Positions 1 through 8,218 of a stretch of 16,512 bases of DNA are shown here, piece after piece. How positions within the stretch are numbered: position 1 is the first letter of the stretch; every line of letters begins with the position of its first letter. Source of the stretch: UBA4416 sp031539425 (GTDB lineage: Bacteria; Bacteroidota; Bacteroidia; B-17B0; Aurantibacillaceae); contig JAVKLI010000011.1 of assembly GCA_031539425.1 (NCBI GenBank), positions 1-16,512 on the forward strand, written 5' to 3'. Both the position numbers and the translations under genes were made by a program. The notes under the pieces are model-generated. The model had not been told where the DNA came from. It made no database searches and worked only from the letters and a program-made list of their open reading frames with translations.

Positions 1-1
1 A

Positions 2-151
2 TTTAGGTACGAACAAACCATAAGATTAGACATTAAATACACTGATAGATATATAGATTATGATGTTGTAAAGGAAAAATATTGTACTTTTGATGGTACA
101 GATTATAAAAATCGTTTTAATGGGTTCTACGATTTTTATTTAAACCTCTAA
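2..151 (+). CDS. C-terminal end of an unrecognised protein (5' part outside window)
   Basis: An open frame enters from the left edge and gives 49 residues before a TAA stop at 149-151. The fragment is rich in Tyr, Asp, Lys and Phe and ends in NGFYDFYLNL. Hydrophobic residues alternate in those last positions (Y, F, L, L), as they would in the final strand of an outer-membrane beta-barrel, but the usual terminal Phe is missing and the fragment is too short to decide. I do not recognise the family. The reading is supported by the absence of stops and the protein-like composition, and a 9-base inverted repeat spans its stop codon. The upstream part is needed for any assignment. Confidence 0.5.
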   Translation, partial: FRYEQTIRLDIKYTDRYIDYDVVKEKYCTFDGTDYKNRFNGFYDFYLNL

Positions 152-171
152 AAACTAATTTTTAGAACCCA
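121..171. repeat. Inverted repeat spanning the stop codon of the left-edge gene
   Basis: TGGGTTCTA at 121-129 is matched perfectly by TAGAACCCA at 163-171. Nested inside is an AT-only-loop hairpin, CTAAAAA (148-154) with TTTTTAG (159-165), which overlaps the right arm. The two foldings are mutually exclusive at 163-165. The structure sits where a 3' end would be expected and may help end or stabilise the upstream transcript, but no T-run follows it, so it is not a textbook intrinsic terminator. Confidence 0.35.
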
Positions 172-298
172 CCTATAACATTAATAGTAGCTGCCTTAAT
201 TTTATTAATAACAGGGCTTATGTTACTGTCAACTCCAAATTTGCCTGGGTTTACAAGTTAATTTAACAATATAATTTGATGATACAAACTAAGATGGA
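172..298. other. Gene-free stretch upstream of era
   Basis: No reading frame with a usable start is seen on either strand between the left-edge gene and the era promoter. A minus-strand frame at 257-162 reads 31 protein-like residues but lacks ATG, GTG or TTG. No RNA gene or repeat was recognised here. Confidence 0.5.
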
Positions 299-327
299 TT
301 TAAATAGCTAAATTATCTCTACATTTG
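299..327 (+). promoter_or_regulatory. Probable era promoter (Bacteroidota type)
   Basis: TACATTTG at 320-327 matches the Bacteroidota -7 consensus TAnnTTTG in every fixed position. TTTA at 299-302, 17 bases upstream, is a weak match to the -33 TTTG element. Transcription would begin around 333-335, giving a leader of roughly 17 bases before the TTG start at 351. The -7 match is seen directly; the start site is inferred. Confidence 0.5.
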
Positions 328-350
328 ACATCATACAAAAACAGAATAAC

Positions 351-1241
351 TTGATCAATCAAAAACCAACTTATAAATCAGGATTTGTCAACATTATAGG
401 TTGCCCAAATGTTGGTAAATCAACATTAATGAATGCTATAATTGGCGAAAAACTATCAATTGTAACACCAAAAGCACAAACCACTAGACATAGAGTGATG
501 GGTATTTTAAATACCGATGATTATCAAATTGTCTTTTCGGATACACCAGGAGTGATAAAACCAGTGTATAAACTACAAGAAAAAATGATGCAATTTGTAG
601 TAAATGCAATAAGCGATGCAGATATTTTTTTATTAATGATAGATGTTACAAGCAATATATTACTTGAAGAAACTTTTATTTCAAATCTTATTAAAGCACA
701 AAAACCTATTATAATTTTATTAAATAAAATAGATTTAATTACTCAAGAAGCTTTAGAAATAAAGGCTATTGAATGGAATGAGAAAATACCAAATTCTAAT
801 ATTTTTCCCATATCAGCCTTACAAAATTTTAATTTAAACACCGTTTTAAATAAAATACTTGAGTACTTGCCAATAGGTGAAGCCTTTTATGAAAAAGATG
901 CCTTAACCGATAAGTCAGAACGTTTTTTTGTATCAGAAATAATACGTGAAAAAATATTAATACAATACAAAAAAGAAATTCCGTATAGTGTAGAAATTAA
1001 AGTAATTAGCTTTAAAAATGAAGCTAATATTTTAAAAATTCAAGCCGAAATATTAGTAGAGCGAGAAAGTCAAAAAGCCATCCTATTGGGTCATCAGGGG
1101 CAATCATTAAAACGTATGGCCACAAGAGCGCGAATAGACGCAGAAAAGTTTTTTGATAAAAAAATATTTTTAGAGTTATATATCAAAGTAGTAAAAGATT
1201 GGAGAAGTAACGAAAATGCATTAAAAGAATTTGGCTACTAA
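351..1241 (+). CDS. era: GTPase Era
   Basis: Era is a GTPase that binds near the 3' end of 16S rRNA and aids maturation of the 30S ribosomal subunit at the membrane-cytosol interface. The 296 residues carry the full family layout: G1 P-loop GCPNVGKS (17-24), the switch region around TTRHR (44-48), G3 DTPG (64-67), G4 NKID (125-128) and G5 SAL (155-157). After the G domain comes the FVSEIIREK linker (193-201) and a C-terminal KH domain with the RNA-binding GxxG loop GHQG (247-250). The length is normal for the family. The start is taken as TTG at 351: an in-frame stop at 309-311 leaves no ATG upstream, and the motif spacing to the P-loop fits. The gene appears monocistronic, with a promoter at 299-327 and a hairpin terminator at 1370-1394. 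Confidence 0.97.
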   Translation: MINQKPTYKSGFVNIIGCPNVGKSTLMNAIIGEKLSIVTPKAQTTRHRVMGILNTDDYQIVFSDTPGVIKPVYKLQEKMMQFVVNAISDADIFLLMIDVTSNILLEETFISNLIKAQKPIIILLNKIDLITQEALEIKAIEWNEKIPNSNIFPISALQNFNLNTVLNKILEYLPIGEAFYEKDALTDKSERFFVSEIIREKILIQYKKEIPYSVEIKVISFKNEANILKIQAEILVERESQKAILLGHQGQSLKRMATRARIDAEKFFDKKIFLELYIKVVKDWRSNENALKEFGY

Positions 1242-1369
1242 ACCTTATAGCTTAGTTCATTTTAAACATCTACTGTTTTGCAAGATGGAGCACATAAATA
1301 CAAAACAACATTAAAGCGTCGTTATAAAGTCTTCTAAAGAGCTTCATAAACTTAAAAAAAAACTCTCAA
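1242..1369. other. Spacer downstream of era with no recognised feature
   Basis: No open frame of useful length, RNA gene or repeat is seen between the era stop and its terminator hairpin. The stretch is AT-rich and has a weak AAAG/CTTT-rich section near 1315-1345. Confidence 0.4.
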
Positions 1370-1394
1370 AAACCCTTGCTAGGGTTTATTTTAT
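1370..1394 (+). terminator. Intrinsic terminator after era
   Basis: AAACCCT (1370-1376) pairs perfectly with AGGGTTT (1381-1387) across a 4-base loop. A T-rich tail (ATTTTAT) follows, and an A-rich stretch precedes it, so it may work in both directions. It lies about 130 bases past the era stop and about 115 bases before the next gene, separating the two transcription units. Confidence 0.6.
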
Positions 1395-1509
1395 CTAAAT
1401 TCTTGTTAATTTTTTATACATTATGTAAAGAAGTTAACATAACCATAAATTCAAATAAAAATGTGTGAATTTTGTCTATTTTAGCCAAATTCTTAATTAA
1501 AAAATCAAT

Positions 1510-4500
1510 ATGAAGAACTATATAAAATGGAATAACTTAGTAGGATGGGGTACCTTTGTAATAGCCTTTATTACATACACTTTTACTATAGAGCCAACCG
1601 CTAGCTTTTGGGATTGTGGCGAATATATTGCCTGCGCTTATAAGCTAGAAGTAGGACATCCTCCCGGAGCCCCATTTTTCTTAATTATTGGTAGAATATT
1701 TTCATTACTTGGGTTTGGCAATCCTGCACATGCGGCTATGATGATAAACATTATGTCTGCCACATGCAGTGCCCTTACTATTTTATTTTTATTTTGGAGT
1801 ATTACACGTATTGCCAATAAAATATTATCCAACCAATCTAAATCTTCCCTTACGCAATACCAACAACTTTCAATATTAGCAGCAGGTACTATTGGAGCTT
1901 TAGCTTATACTTTTTCTGATTCATTTTGGTTTTCTGCTGTAGAAGGCGAAGTATATGCTATGTCGTCATTTTTTACCGCCATAGTATTTTGGGTAATTTT
2001 AAAATGGGACGAAGAAGATTCACAAAATCCTATCAGTGCCATGCGATGGTTGGTGCTAATTGCATACCTTATGGGGCTTTCTATTGGAGTGCATTTACTT
2101 AATTTACTGGTTATTCCAGCTATTTGTTTTGTATATTATTTTAAAAAATACACCTTTACTTGGAAATCGTTTATTATAACAGGCCTATTATCATTGGCAT
2201 TACTAGGAGGTATACAAAACATGATAATACCTAAACTTGTAAAATTTGCTGCTGATTATGAAATATTTTTTGTAAACAAACTCAGCATGAGCTTTAATGT
2301 AGGCACATTAATGTATTTTTTATTATTGCTAAGTGCTATAACTTTATTAATTATATACTCTGTAAATAAAATTGAAAAATATTACAAAATTGGTTTTTAT
2401 ATTTCAATAGTATTTGTGTTTTTTGCCGTTATATCTGCTAATGGCAGCACCGGTATGTTTATGAGAGCTGTTATTTTAACAGGCATAATTTATGCTATAC
2501 ATAAATTAAAAACTACCAATGTTAATTTACTAAACGTAGTGCTAGTTTCTTTTACTACACTCATTATCGGGTACTCTACATTTTTTGTTCTTGTTATTCG
2601 ATCACAAGCTAATACCCCTATGGATGAAAACGATCCAGAAAATGCCATTACACTATTATCTTATTTAAATAGAGAGCAGTACGGCGATTGGCCATTAATT
2701 TATGGACCAAACTATAATGCGCCTCCCGATCAAGAACATTTTAAAGATGGCGAGCCTGTGTACGCTAAAGATGAAAAAAATAAAAAGTATAAAATAATTG
2801 ATAGCAGAAAAAAATCGATCCCCGTTTATGACAAAAAATATTGCACTTATTTTCCTCGAATGTGGAGTCAACAAGGTATACACGAGGGGCCGTATAAATA
2901 TTGGGGTGATGTAAAACAGCATCACCAAAATAAATCCATCATAAATGAACAGACAGGGGAAGCAGAAATTGCTGAAATTCCAACCCTTTTGGCAAATATT
3001 ACTTTTTTTATAAACTACCAAATAAAATACATGTACCTGCGTTATTTTGCTTGGAATTTTATTGGTCGTCAAAATGATATACAAGGTCTTACCAATAATC
3101 CACTTGAAGGTAACTGGAAAACAGGCATTGCAGCCTTTGACAATTGGAGGTTAGATACAGATACCACACAACAATTACATGTAGCCAAAAACAATAAAGC
3201 AGATAATTCATTTTATGGTTTACCATTTATACTTGGCATATTAGGTTTTATATTTATGTATAAAAACAGTAAGCAAAGTTTATGGGTTGTATCTCTTTTA
3301 TTTTTACTTACCGGTTTGGCTATTGTTATATATCTTAATCAAACACCTTACCAGCCAAGAGAAAGAGATTATGCCTACGCTGCCTCTTTTTATGCATTTG
3401 CTATTTGGATTGGTTTTGGAGTACTATTTTTATTTGAATTTTTATTTAATAAAACCACAGCTAAAAACGCTTTAGTTCTTTCTACAATTATTGGTTTGAC
3501 AATACCCACTATTATGGCAGCTCAAGGTTGGGATGACCATAACCGCTCCAAACGCCGCATGAGTAGAGATTTTGCAACCAATTACTTAAACTCATGCGCC
3601 CCTAATGCTATTTTATTTACTAATGGCGACAACGATACGTTTCCACTTTGGTATGCACAAGAAGTAGAAGGTGTGCGCACAGATATTAAAGTAGTTAATT
3701 TAAGTTTATTACAAACTGATTGGTACATCAAACAAAACTTAAGAGCCACTTATGAAGCCCCTCCAGTGCCTTTTTCTATACCCGCAGAAAAACTTGTGCA
3801 AGGTACACGTGAGGTTATTTATATAGTAGATAAAGGTGTTGGCCCTATGAACTTAAAAGATGCTATTAAAATGGTAGCCTCAGATGATACGCAAGATAAA
3901 CTACCATACGGTAATAACTATTTTGACTACCTACCCACTAAAAAGTTTTATTTAGATATTGATACCGCACAGGTAATTAACCAAAAAATAGTAAGCACTA
4001 AAGATGCCGCATTAATTACCAAACGTATTGAATTTGAACTAAACAGAAGCCATATAACCAAAAACGATTTAATGGTGCTAGATTTAATAGCCAATAATAA
4101 TTGGACAAGACCCATCTACTTTGCTACAACAACAGGTTCTGAAGCCTACATAGGTTTAGAAGATTATTTTCAATTGGAAGGTTTAGCATACAGATTTGTA
4201 CCAATAAAAAAACAAGTTGACAGTAATTTATTTGGCGAACGGGTTAACGAAACAGCTATGTATGATAACCTAATGAATAAATTTATGTGGGGTGGATTAG
4301 ATAAAAAAGGTGTATACCTTGACGAAACCTGCGTTAGAATGGCTGCCAATATGCGCATACAATTTGCAACTTTAGCAAATGCCTTAATTAAAAAAGGTAA
4401 AAAAGCAGAGGCAGAAGCTTTAGTAAATTTATGTATGGATAAACTACCCGATGAAAACGTGAGATATGACGGCTCTATGTATGGCATTATACTAGCATAT

Positions 4501-4779
4501 TACGAGTTAGGTAAATTTTCAAAAGCAAATAATTTAACCAATAAAATGTGTGATATATTTTTAAACGATTTAATGGTTTACACATCACAAACCCCAAGCA
4601 ACCAAACACAATTTAGAAGAGATACAGAGCACATTAAAAATCTTTTAAAACAATTGCTATTTACTACCGAAAAATTTGGGCAAAAGAAAGTTTACGAATC
4701 ATTAGTGGCAAAAATAACCTCTAAAGTTTCGGTAGATGATTTGATGGGGCCAGAGGATGTAAAAGAACAAAATAAATAG
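1510..4779 (+). CDS. DUF2723 family polytopic membrane protein (TMEM260-like, GT-C-type glycosyltransferase candidate)
   Basis: A 1089-residue membrane protein of the DUF2723 family, which is abundant in Bacteroidota and related to eukaryotic TMEM260, an O-mannosyltransferase of GT-C type. After the first membrane helix (about 11-27) comes the family signature FWDCGEYI (33-40) followed by VGHPPGAP (48-55). Asp35 and Glu38 occupy the loop where GT-C enzymes carry their catalytic acid. About ten more hydrophobic helices reach residue ~360, then a soluble loop (about 365-495), further helices to ~690, and a long soluble C-terminal part. Other conserved-looking blocks are QTPYQPRERDYAYAASF (~612-628) and TNGDNDTFPLWY (~703-714). 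Residues ~950-1010 look like helical TPR-type repeats. Transfer of a lipid-linked sugar onto exported proteins is inferred from the TMEM260 relationship; the substrate cannot be read here. It heads a forward cluster, with the next gene 30 bases downstream. A weak -7-like GAATTTTG lies at 1467-1474. Confidence 0.85.
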   Translation: MKNYIKWNNLVGWGTFVIAFITYTFTIEPTASFWDCGEYIACAYKLEVGHPPGAPFFLIIGRIFSLLGFGNPAHAAMMINIMSATCSALTILFLFWSITRIANKILSNQSKSSLTQYQQLSILAAGTIGALAYTFSDSFWFSAVEGEVYAMSSFFTAIVFWVILKWDEEDSQNPISAMRWLVLIAYLMGLSIGVHLLNLLVIPAICFVYYFKKYTFTWKSFIITGLLSLALLGGIQNMIIPKLVKFAADYEIFFVNKLSMSFNVGTLMYFLLLLSAITLLIIYSVNKIEKYYKIGFYISIVFVFFAVISANGSTGMFMRAVILTGIIYAIHKLKTTNVNLLNVVLVSFTTLIIGYSTFFVLVIRSQANTPMDENDPENAITLLSYLNREQYGDWPLIYGPNYNAPPDQEHFKDGEPVYAKDEKNKKYKIIDSRKKSIPVYDKKYCTYFPRMWSQQGIHEGPYKYWGDVKQHHQNKSIINEQTGEAEIAEIPTLLANITFFINYQIKYMYLRYFAWNFIGRQNDIQGLTNNPLEGNWKTGIAAFDNWRLDTDTTQQLHVAKNNKADNSFYGLPFILGILGFIFMYKNSKQSLWVVSLLFLLTGLAIVIYLNQTPYQPRERDYAYAASFYAFAIWIGFGVLFLFEFLFNKTTAKNALVLSTIIGLTIPTIMAAQGWDDHNRSKRRMSRDFATNYLNSCAPNAILFTNGDNDTFPLWYAQEVEGVRTDIKVVNLSLLQTDWYIKQNLRATYEAPPVPFSIPAEKLVQGTREVIYIVDKGVGPMNLKDAIKMVASDDTQDKLPYGNNYFDYLPTKKFYLDIDTAQVINQKIVSTKDAALITKRIEFELNRSHITKNDLMVLDLIANNNWTRPIYFATTTGSEAYIGLEDYFQLEGLAYRFVPIKKQVDSNLFGERVNETAMYDNLMNKFMWGGLDKKGVYLDETCVRMAANMRIQFATLANALIKKGKKAEAEALVNLCMDKLPDENVRYDGSMYGIILAYYELGKFSKANNLTNKMCDIFLNDLMVYTSQTPSNQTQFRRDTEHIKNLLKQLLFTTEKFGQKKVYESLVAKITSKVSVDDLMGPEDVKEQNK

Positions 4780-4809
4780 GTAAAATATTAAAACTAATTA
4801 AACCTCATT

Positions 4810-5088
4810 ATGAATTTCAAATTAATTGTTTTTTTGTTTTTGTTACATTTTACAGTAATCGAAAAAATTAATGCACAATGCGCCATGTGTAAAGCTACCG
4901 TTGAAAGCAGTAAAACTCAAAAAAACTCAATGGCTAAAGGCTTAAATAAAGGAATTATTTACTTAATGCTTATCCCTTACATATTTTTACTTTTTATATT
5001 TAAAAAACAAGTTATACAATTATTAAAAGTGTTAAAATTAAAATTGATGAATATTACTGCATCAAATCCAAAGGCTAGTTATAAATAA
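4810..5088 (+). CDS. Small exported CxxC membrane protein, function unknown
   Basis: This encodes 92 residues: an N-terminal hydrophobic signal (about 4-22) ending in INAQ, immediately followed by the CAMC motif (Cys24 and Cys27). A Lys/Ser-rich linker leads to one membrane helix (about 48-65) and a short basic tail. If the signal is cleaved after Ala22 or Gln23, the CxxC would sit at the very N-terminus of the mature protein, on the periplasmic side, with the basic tail inside. Small proteins of this build occur across Bacteroidota, but I know of no assigned function. Metal or haem binding, or a thiol-redox role, are possibilities only. It lies 30 bases after the DUF2723 gene and 24 bases before the queuosine-precursor transporter, so it is probably co-transcribed with both. 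Confidence 0.75.
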   Translation: MNFKLIVFLFLLHFTVIEKINAQCAMCKATVESSKTQKNSMAKGLNKGIIYLMLIPYIFLLFIFKKQVIQLLKVLKLKLMNITASNPKASYK

Positions 5089-5112
5089 AAGGGTATACAT
5101 CAGAAACTAAAA

Positions 5113-5769
5113 ATGGATTTAAAAAATAAAAAAGATTTAGTATTTTTAATACTTGCTTGTTTTTTCATTACTAATGTTATAGTTGCAGAGCTTATAGGTG
5201 GAAAACTCATTATGTTTTTTGGGTTATTTACACAAAGCATAGGTATTATATTATGGCCAATTGTATTTATACTAACAGATGTGATTAACGAACACTTTGG
5301 AAAAGATGGCGTAAAAAAACTCACTTATATTACTGCCGTTATTGTAAGTGTTATTTTTTTAATATTAGCAATTGCTATGCAAATTCCAGCTACCTCATTT
5401 TCACCAGTTTCTGATAAAAATTTTAATGCCGTGTTTGGTCAATCCAATTGGATTATAGTTGGTAGCATTATAGCCTTTATACTAGCTCAACTAATAGATG
5501 TATATGTCTTTGCTATTCTTAAAAAAACTACAGGCAATAAACATATTTGGATGCGAGCCACAGTAAGTACGTTAATTAGTCAGCTTATAGATACCTTTGT
5601 AGTTCAGTACGTAGCCTTTGTATTACCTGAAGTATGGAGTATGAATGAATTATTGATTAATGCCAGCTATGGTTATTTATTTAAATTAATAATAGCAATA
5701 TGTATGATTCCGTTTTTATATTTAGTACATTTTATTGTATCTAAAGTATATTTAAAACAACTAACTTGA
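5113..5769 (+). CDS. yhhQ: Queuosine precursor transporter (YhhQ / VUT family)
   Basis: A 218-residue inner-membrane protein of the QPTR/VUT family (formerly DUF165). Characterised members import queuine-pathway precursors such as preQ0 or preQ1 for the tRNA modification queuosine. Six or so hydrophobic segments are visible. Family hallmarks are WPIVFILTDVINEHFGK (48-64) and the region AQLIDVYVFAILKK (125-138) followed by WMRATVSTLISQLIDTF (146-162), which carries the two repeated QLID motifs. The length is typical. The gene starts at ATG 24 bases after the small CxxC gene and its TGA stop overlaps the TTG start of murI by 4 bases, implying coupled translation. No queuosine biosynthesis gene is visible in the window. 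Confidence 0.88.
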   Translation: MDLKNKKDLVFLILACFFITNVIVAELIGGKLIMFFGLFTQSIGIILWPIVFILTDVINEHFGKDGVKKLTYITAVIVSVIFLILAIAMQIPATSFSPVSDKNFNAVFGQSNWIIVGSIIAFILAQLIDVYVFAILKKTTGNKHIWMRATVSTLISQLIDTFVVQYVAFVLPEVWSMNELLINASYGYLFKLIIAICMIPFLYLVHFIVSKVYLKQLT

Positions 5770-6590
5770 AAAAAAATACCTCTATAGGCGTTTTTGATTC
5801 TGGCTACGGTGGCTTAACTATTCTTAAACAATTAATCAAAGAGCTTCCAGATTATGATTTTGTGTATTTAGGTGATAATGCCCGATCACCTTATGGCACT
5901 AAGTCTTTTGAAGAAGTTTACCAATGCACCTTACAAAGTGTTAAATACTTATTTAATTATGGCTGTAATTTAATTATACTTGCTTGTAATACCGCTTCAG
6001 CAAAAGCCTTACGAACAATACAACAAAAAGATTTGCCACTAATTAACCCATCCAAACGAGTATTAGGAGTTATTCGGCCAACTGCAGAAATTATTCAAGC
6101 GTATACAAAAAGTAATTACATAGGAATATTGGCTACACAAGGCACAGTAAGTTCACAATCTTATCTATTAGAAATTCAAAAAACATTTCCCAATATTCAA
6201 GTATTTCAGCAAGCATGCCCCATGCTGGTACCTTTAATTGAACAAGGACAAATAAATTCTAATGAAACATTAGCATTTATAAATCAATATTTGAATGAAT
6301 TATTAATTCAAAATAGTCAAATTGATGCTGTAGTTTTAGCTTGCACCCATTACCCACTGCTTATGGAACACTTTCAAAAAGCAGCACCAAACCATATTAA
6401 ACTAATAACTCAAGGTGAAATTGTAGCTAAAAGCTTAAAAAAATATTTAATAAGGCACCCTGAAATAAATGCTACTATTGGTAAAAATAGTTTTGTTGAA
6501 TTTTTAACTACAGAAAGAACGGAAAAATTTTCAGACTTAAGCTCCCTGTTTTTTGAAAAATTAATTGTTGCTAAAACAATAACATTTTAA
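5766..6590 (+). CDS. murI: Glutamate racemase
   Basis: MurI interconverts L- and D-glutamate without a cofactor, supplying D-Glu for the peptidoglycan stem peptide in the cytoplasm. The 274 residues show all the hallmarks: N-terminal GVFDSGYGGLTIL (8-20) with Asp11 and Ser12, YLGDNARSPYGTKS (34-47), the first catalytic cysteine in ACNTASAK (Cys74), and the second in ACTHYPLL (Cys193). The length is normal. The start is TTG at 5766, overlapping the transporter stop in the sequence TTGA. No ATG lies between this point and the conserved N-terminus, and the seven residues before GVFDSG are what the family normally has. It is the last gene of its cluster; a weak hairpin with a T-run follows at 6663-6686. 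Confidence 0.96.
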   Translation: MKKNTSIGVFDSGYGGLTILKQLIKELPDYDFVYLGDNARSPYGTKSFEEVYQCTLQSVKYLFNYGCNLIILACNTASAKALRTIQQKDLPLINPSKRVLGVIRPTAEIIQAYTKSNYIGILATQGTVSSQSYLLEIQKTFPNIQVFQQACPMLVPLIEQGQINSNETLAFINQYLNELLIQNSQIDAVVLACTHYPLLMEHFQKAAPNHIKLITQGEIVAKSLKKYLIRHPEINATIGKNSFVEFLTTERTEKFSDLSSLFFEKLIVAKTITF

Positions 6591-6662
6591 CCAACTAGAA
6601 TTTGCTTTTAAAACGATCCATTAGTAAATGTGACAAAAAACGTGGAAACATATAAAGGGTAT

Positions 6663-6686
6663 TAGAGAAATTATTCTATTTTTTTT
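6663..6686 (+). terminator. Weak terminator candidate after murI
   Basis: TAGA(G)A pairs with TTCTA across a short loop (6663-6678), with one bulged base, and is followed by eight T residues (6679-6686). The stem is short and AT-rich, so only the position between two operons and the T-run make it plausible. Confidence 0.3.
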
Positions 6687-6762
6687 GACTTCCATTTTTA
6701 AAGTGCATCAAAAAAATTAAATCATTTGATAAGTGAAACAACCCGCTTAAATATGTTCAGCA

Positions 6763-6797
6763 TTTTTAAAGACGCAGCTTTAATTTAAATATATTTG
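6763..6797 (+). promoter_or_regulatory. Promoter of the efflux operon
   Basis: TATATTTG at 6790-6797 is a complete match to the Bacteroidota -7 element TAnnTTTG. A T-run at 6763-6767, 22 bases upstream, is the best -33 candidate. Transcription would start near 6803-6805, about 16 bases before the ATG at 6820. Between the two elements lies the inverted repeat TTAAAG (6766-6771) / CTTTAA (6778-6783), which could bind a regulator; no regulator gene is adjacent. Confidence 0.55.
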
Positions 6798-6819
6798 CAC
6801 ACGTTTTTTAAACCTCGAA

Positions 6820-8187
6820 ATGTCAATAAAAAATTATAAAAATCAGTTTTCATATCAAACGCTTTGCCTTTTTTTCTTTTTAATACAAACTATCCCTAAC
6901 TTTGCTCAAGGTTATGAATGTATTAATTTTTCATTAGCACAAGCAATAGAATATGCTACAGAAAACAGCCCAACATACCAAAATGCAAAATTAGATGTGA
7001 CGAGCACTAAGGCTAAAAAGAAAGAAATAATGGGCATGGGATTACCACAAGTTAATGCCAGCGCAGATTTAAAAACCTTTTTAACTATTCCAACATCTTT
7101 ATTTCCTGGTTCATTTTTTAATCAACCCGGTTATATAAAAGCTCAAATGGGCTTACAATACAATTCTACTGCAGGCTTTGAGTTTTCTCAATTATTATAT
7201 AGCAGCGATTTTTTAATTGGGAATATAGCCGCAAAGCAAATGATTCTTTTAGCTAATATCAACCTTAATAAAAATACAGAAGAACTTTTTAGCACAGTTT
7301 CTAAAGCTTATTTTACTACGCTCGTAAACAATGCCCGATTAAGCGTTATCGAAGCCAATTTAGAACGGGTTAAAAAACTTCATAACGATTTAAAAGTAAT
7401 GAATCAACAAGGTTTGGTAGAATTAATAGATGTAGAAAGAATTGAAGTTCAACTCAATAATTTGTATGTAGAAAAAAATAAAATGACTCAATTCTTAGCT
7501 TTATCTGAAAAATTACTAAAATTTCACATGGGAATTGATTTTAGACAACCTATTAAATTAACCGATCAATTAAATAGTAACATTAATAGTATGTTAAACC
7601 TCAAAAAAAATGAAGATTATGATATTACTCAAAGAACTGATTTTCAAGCCATTTCTTCACAACAAAAATTACTGCAACTTGATGCCAAAAGGCACAATTT
7701 AAACTATATACCCACATTAGTGGCTTATGGCGCCTATCAAGCCAATGGCTTTGGTGCCGATTTTGGCATGATAGTGGATACCAAAAATTGGTTTAATACC
7801 ACATTAGTTGGTGTTAAAATGAGTGTTAATTTATTTGATGGATTTCAAAAACAATATAAAATAAAACAATCAAAAATTGAGTTATTAAAAACTGAAAACA
7901 ACATTAAAATACTAGAAAAAGCAGCCGATATGGAAGTAGAAACTGTAAAAATTAATTACAATTCGGCTGTAGAATCTATTAGAGTCCATAAAAAAAACTT
8001 AGCTTTAGCAGAAAGTGTAGTTAATATGAGTAGGAAAAAATTTAATGAAGGCATAGGAAGTAACTTAGAATTAATTAACGCCGAAAGCGCTTTAAAAGAA
8101 ACCCAAACAAACTACTTAAACGCTATTTATGAACTACTCATTGCCGACATAGATTATAAAAAAGCAACAGGAGTCTTATTAAAATAA
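6820..8187 (+). CDS. TolC-family outer-membrane efflux protein
   Basis: The outer-membrane channel of the tripartite efflux system encoded here. The 455 residues begin with a signal peptide (hydrophobic core about 15-27, likely cleavage after the FAQ at 28-30). They continue as two outer-membrane efflux protein (OEP) repeats, about 36-235 and 255-450. The first repeat opens with the typical FSLAQAIEYATENSPTYQNA (37-56). The second ends with the long helix containing KKFNEGIGSNLELINAESAL (about 407-426), a common C-terminal OEP signature in Bacteroidota. TolC-like proteins trimerise into a barrel and periplasmic helical tunnel that docks with the adaptor. The gene is first in the operon, with the adaptor 31 bases downstream. 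The substrate cannot be told from sequence. Confidence 0.92.
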   Translation: MSIKNYKNQFSYQTLCLFFFLIQTIPNFAQGYECINFSLAQAIEYATENSPTYQNAKLDVTSTKAKKKEIMGMGLPQVNASADLKTFLTIPTSLFPGSFFNQPGYIKAQMGLQYNSTAGFEFSQLLYSSDFLIGNIAAKQMILLANINLNKNTEELFSTVSKAYFTTLVNNARLSVIEANLERVKKLHNDLKVMNQQGLVELIDVERIEVQLNNLYVEKNKMTQFLALSEKLLKFHMGIDFRQPIKLTDQLNSNINSMLNLKKNEDYDITQRTDFQAISSQQKLLQLDAKRHNLNYIPTLVAYGAYQANGFGADFGMIVDTKNWFNTTLVGVKMSVNLFDGFQKQYKIKQSKIELLKTENNIKILEKAADMEVETVKINYNSAVESIRVHKKNLALAESVVNMSRKKFNEGIGSNLELINAESALKETQTNYLNAIYELLIADIDYKKATGVLLK

Positions 8188-8218
8188 TTAACAACCACAG
8201 TATCAAAATAAAATCAAA

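Noticed and set aside
162..257. Minus-strand open frame of 31 protein-like residues ending in INVIGGF
   Set aside because: It is preceded by an in-frame stop at 260-258 and contains no ATG, GTG or TTG start, so it cannot be a complete gene; a decayed remnant is possible but not supportable.
2695..3084. Minus-strand frame of 129 codons inside the DUF2723 gene
   Set aside because: It lies opposite a well-supported gene, has no recognisable domain and has the composition of a reverse-complement shadow.
3287..3475. Plus-strand 62-codon hydrophobic frame inside the DUF2723 gene
   Set aside because: It is an out-of-frame reading of membrane-helix codons; T-rich helix codons give hydrophobic shadows.
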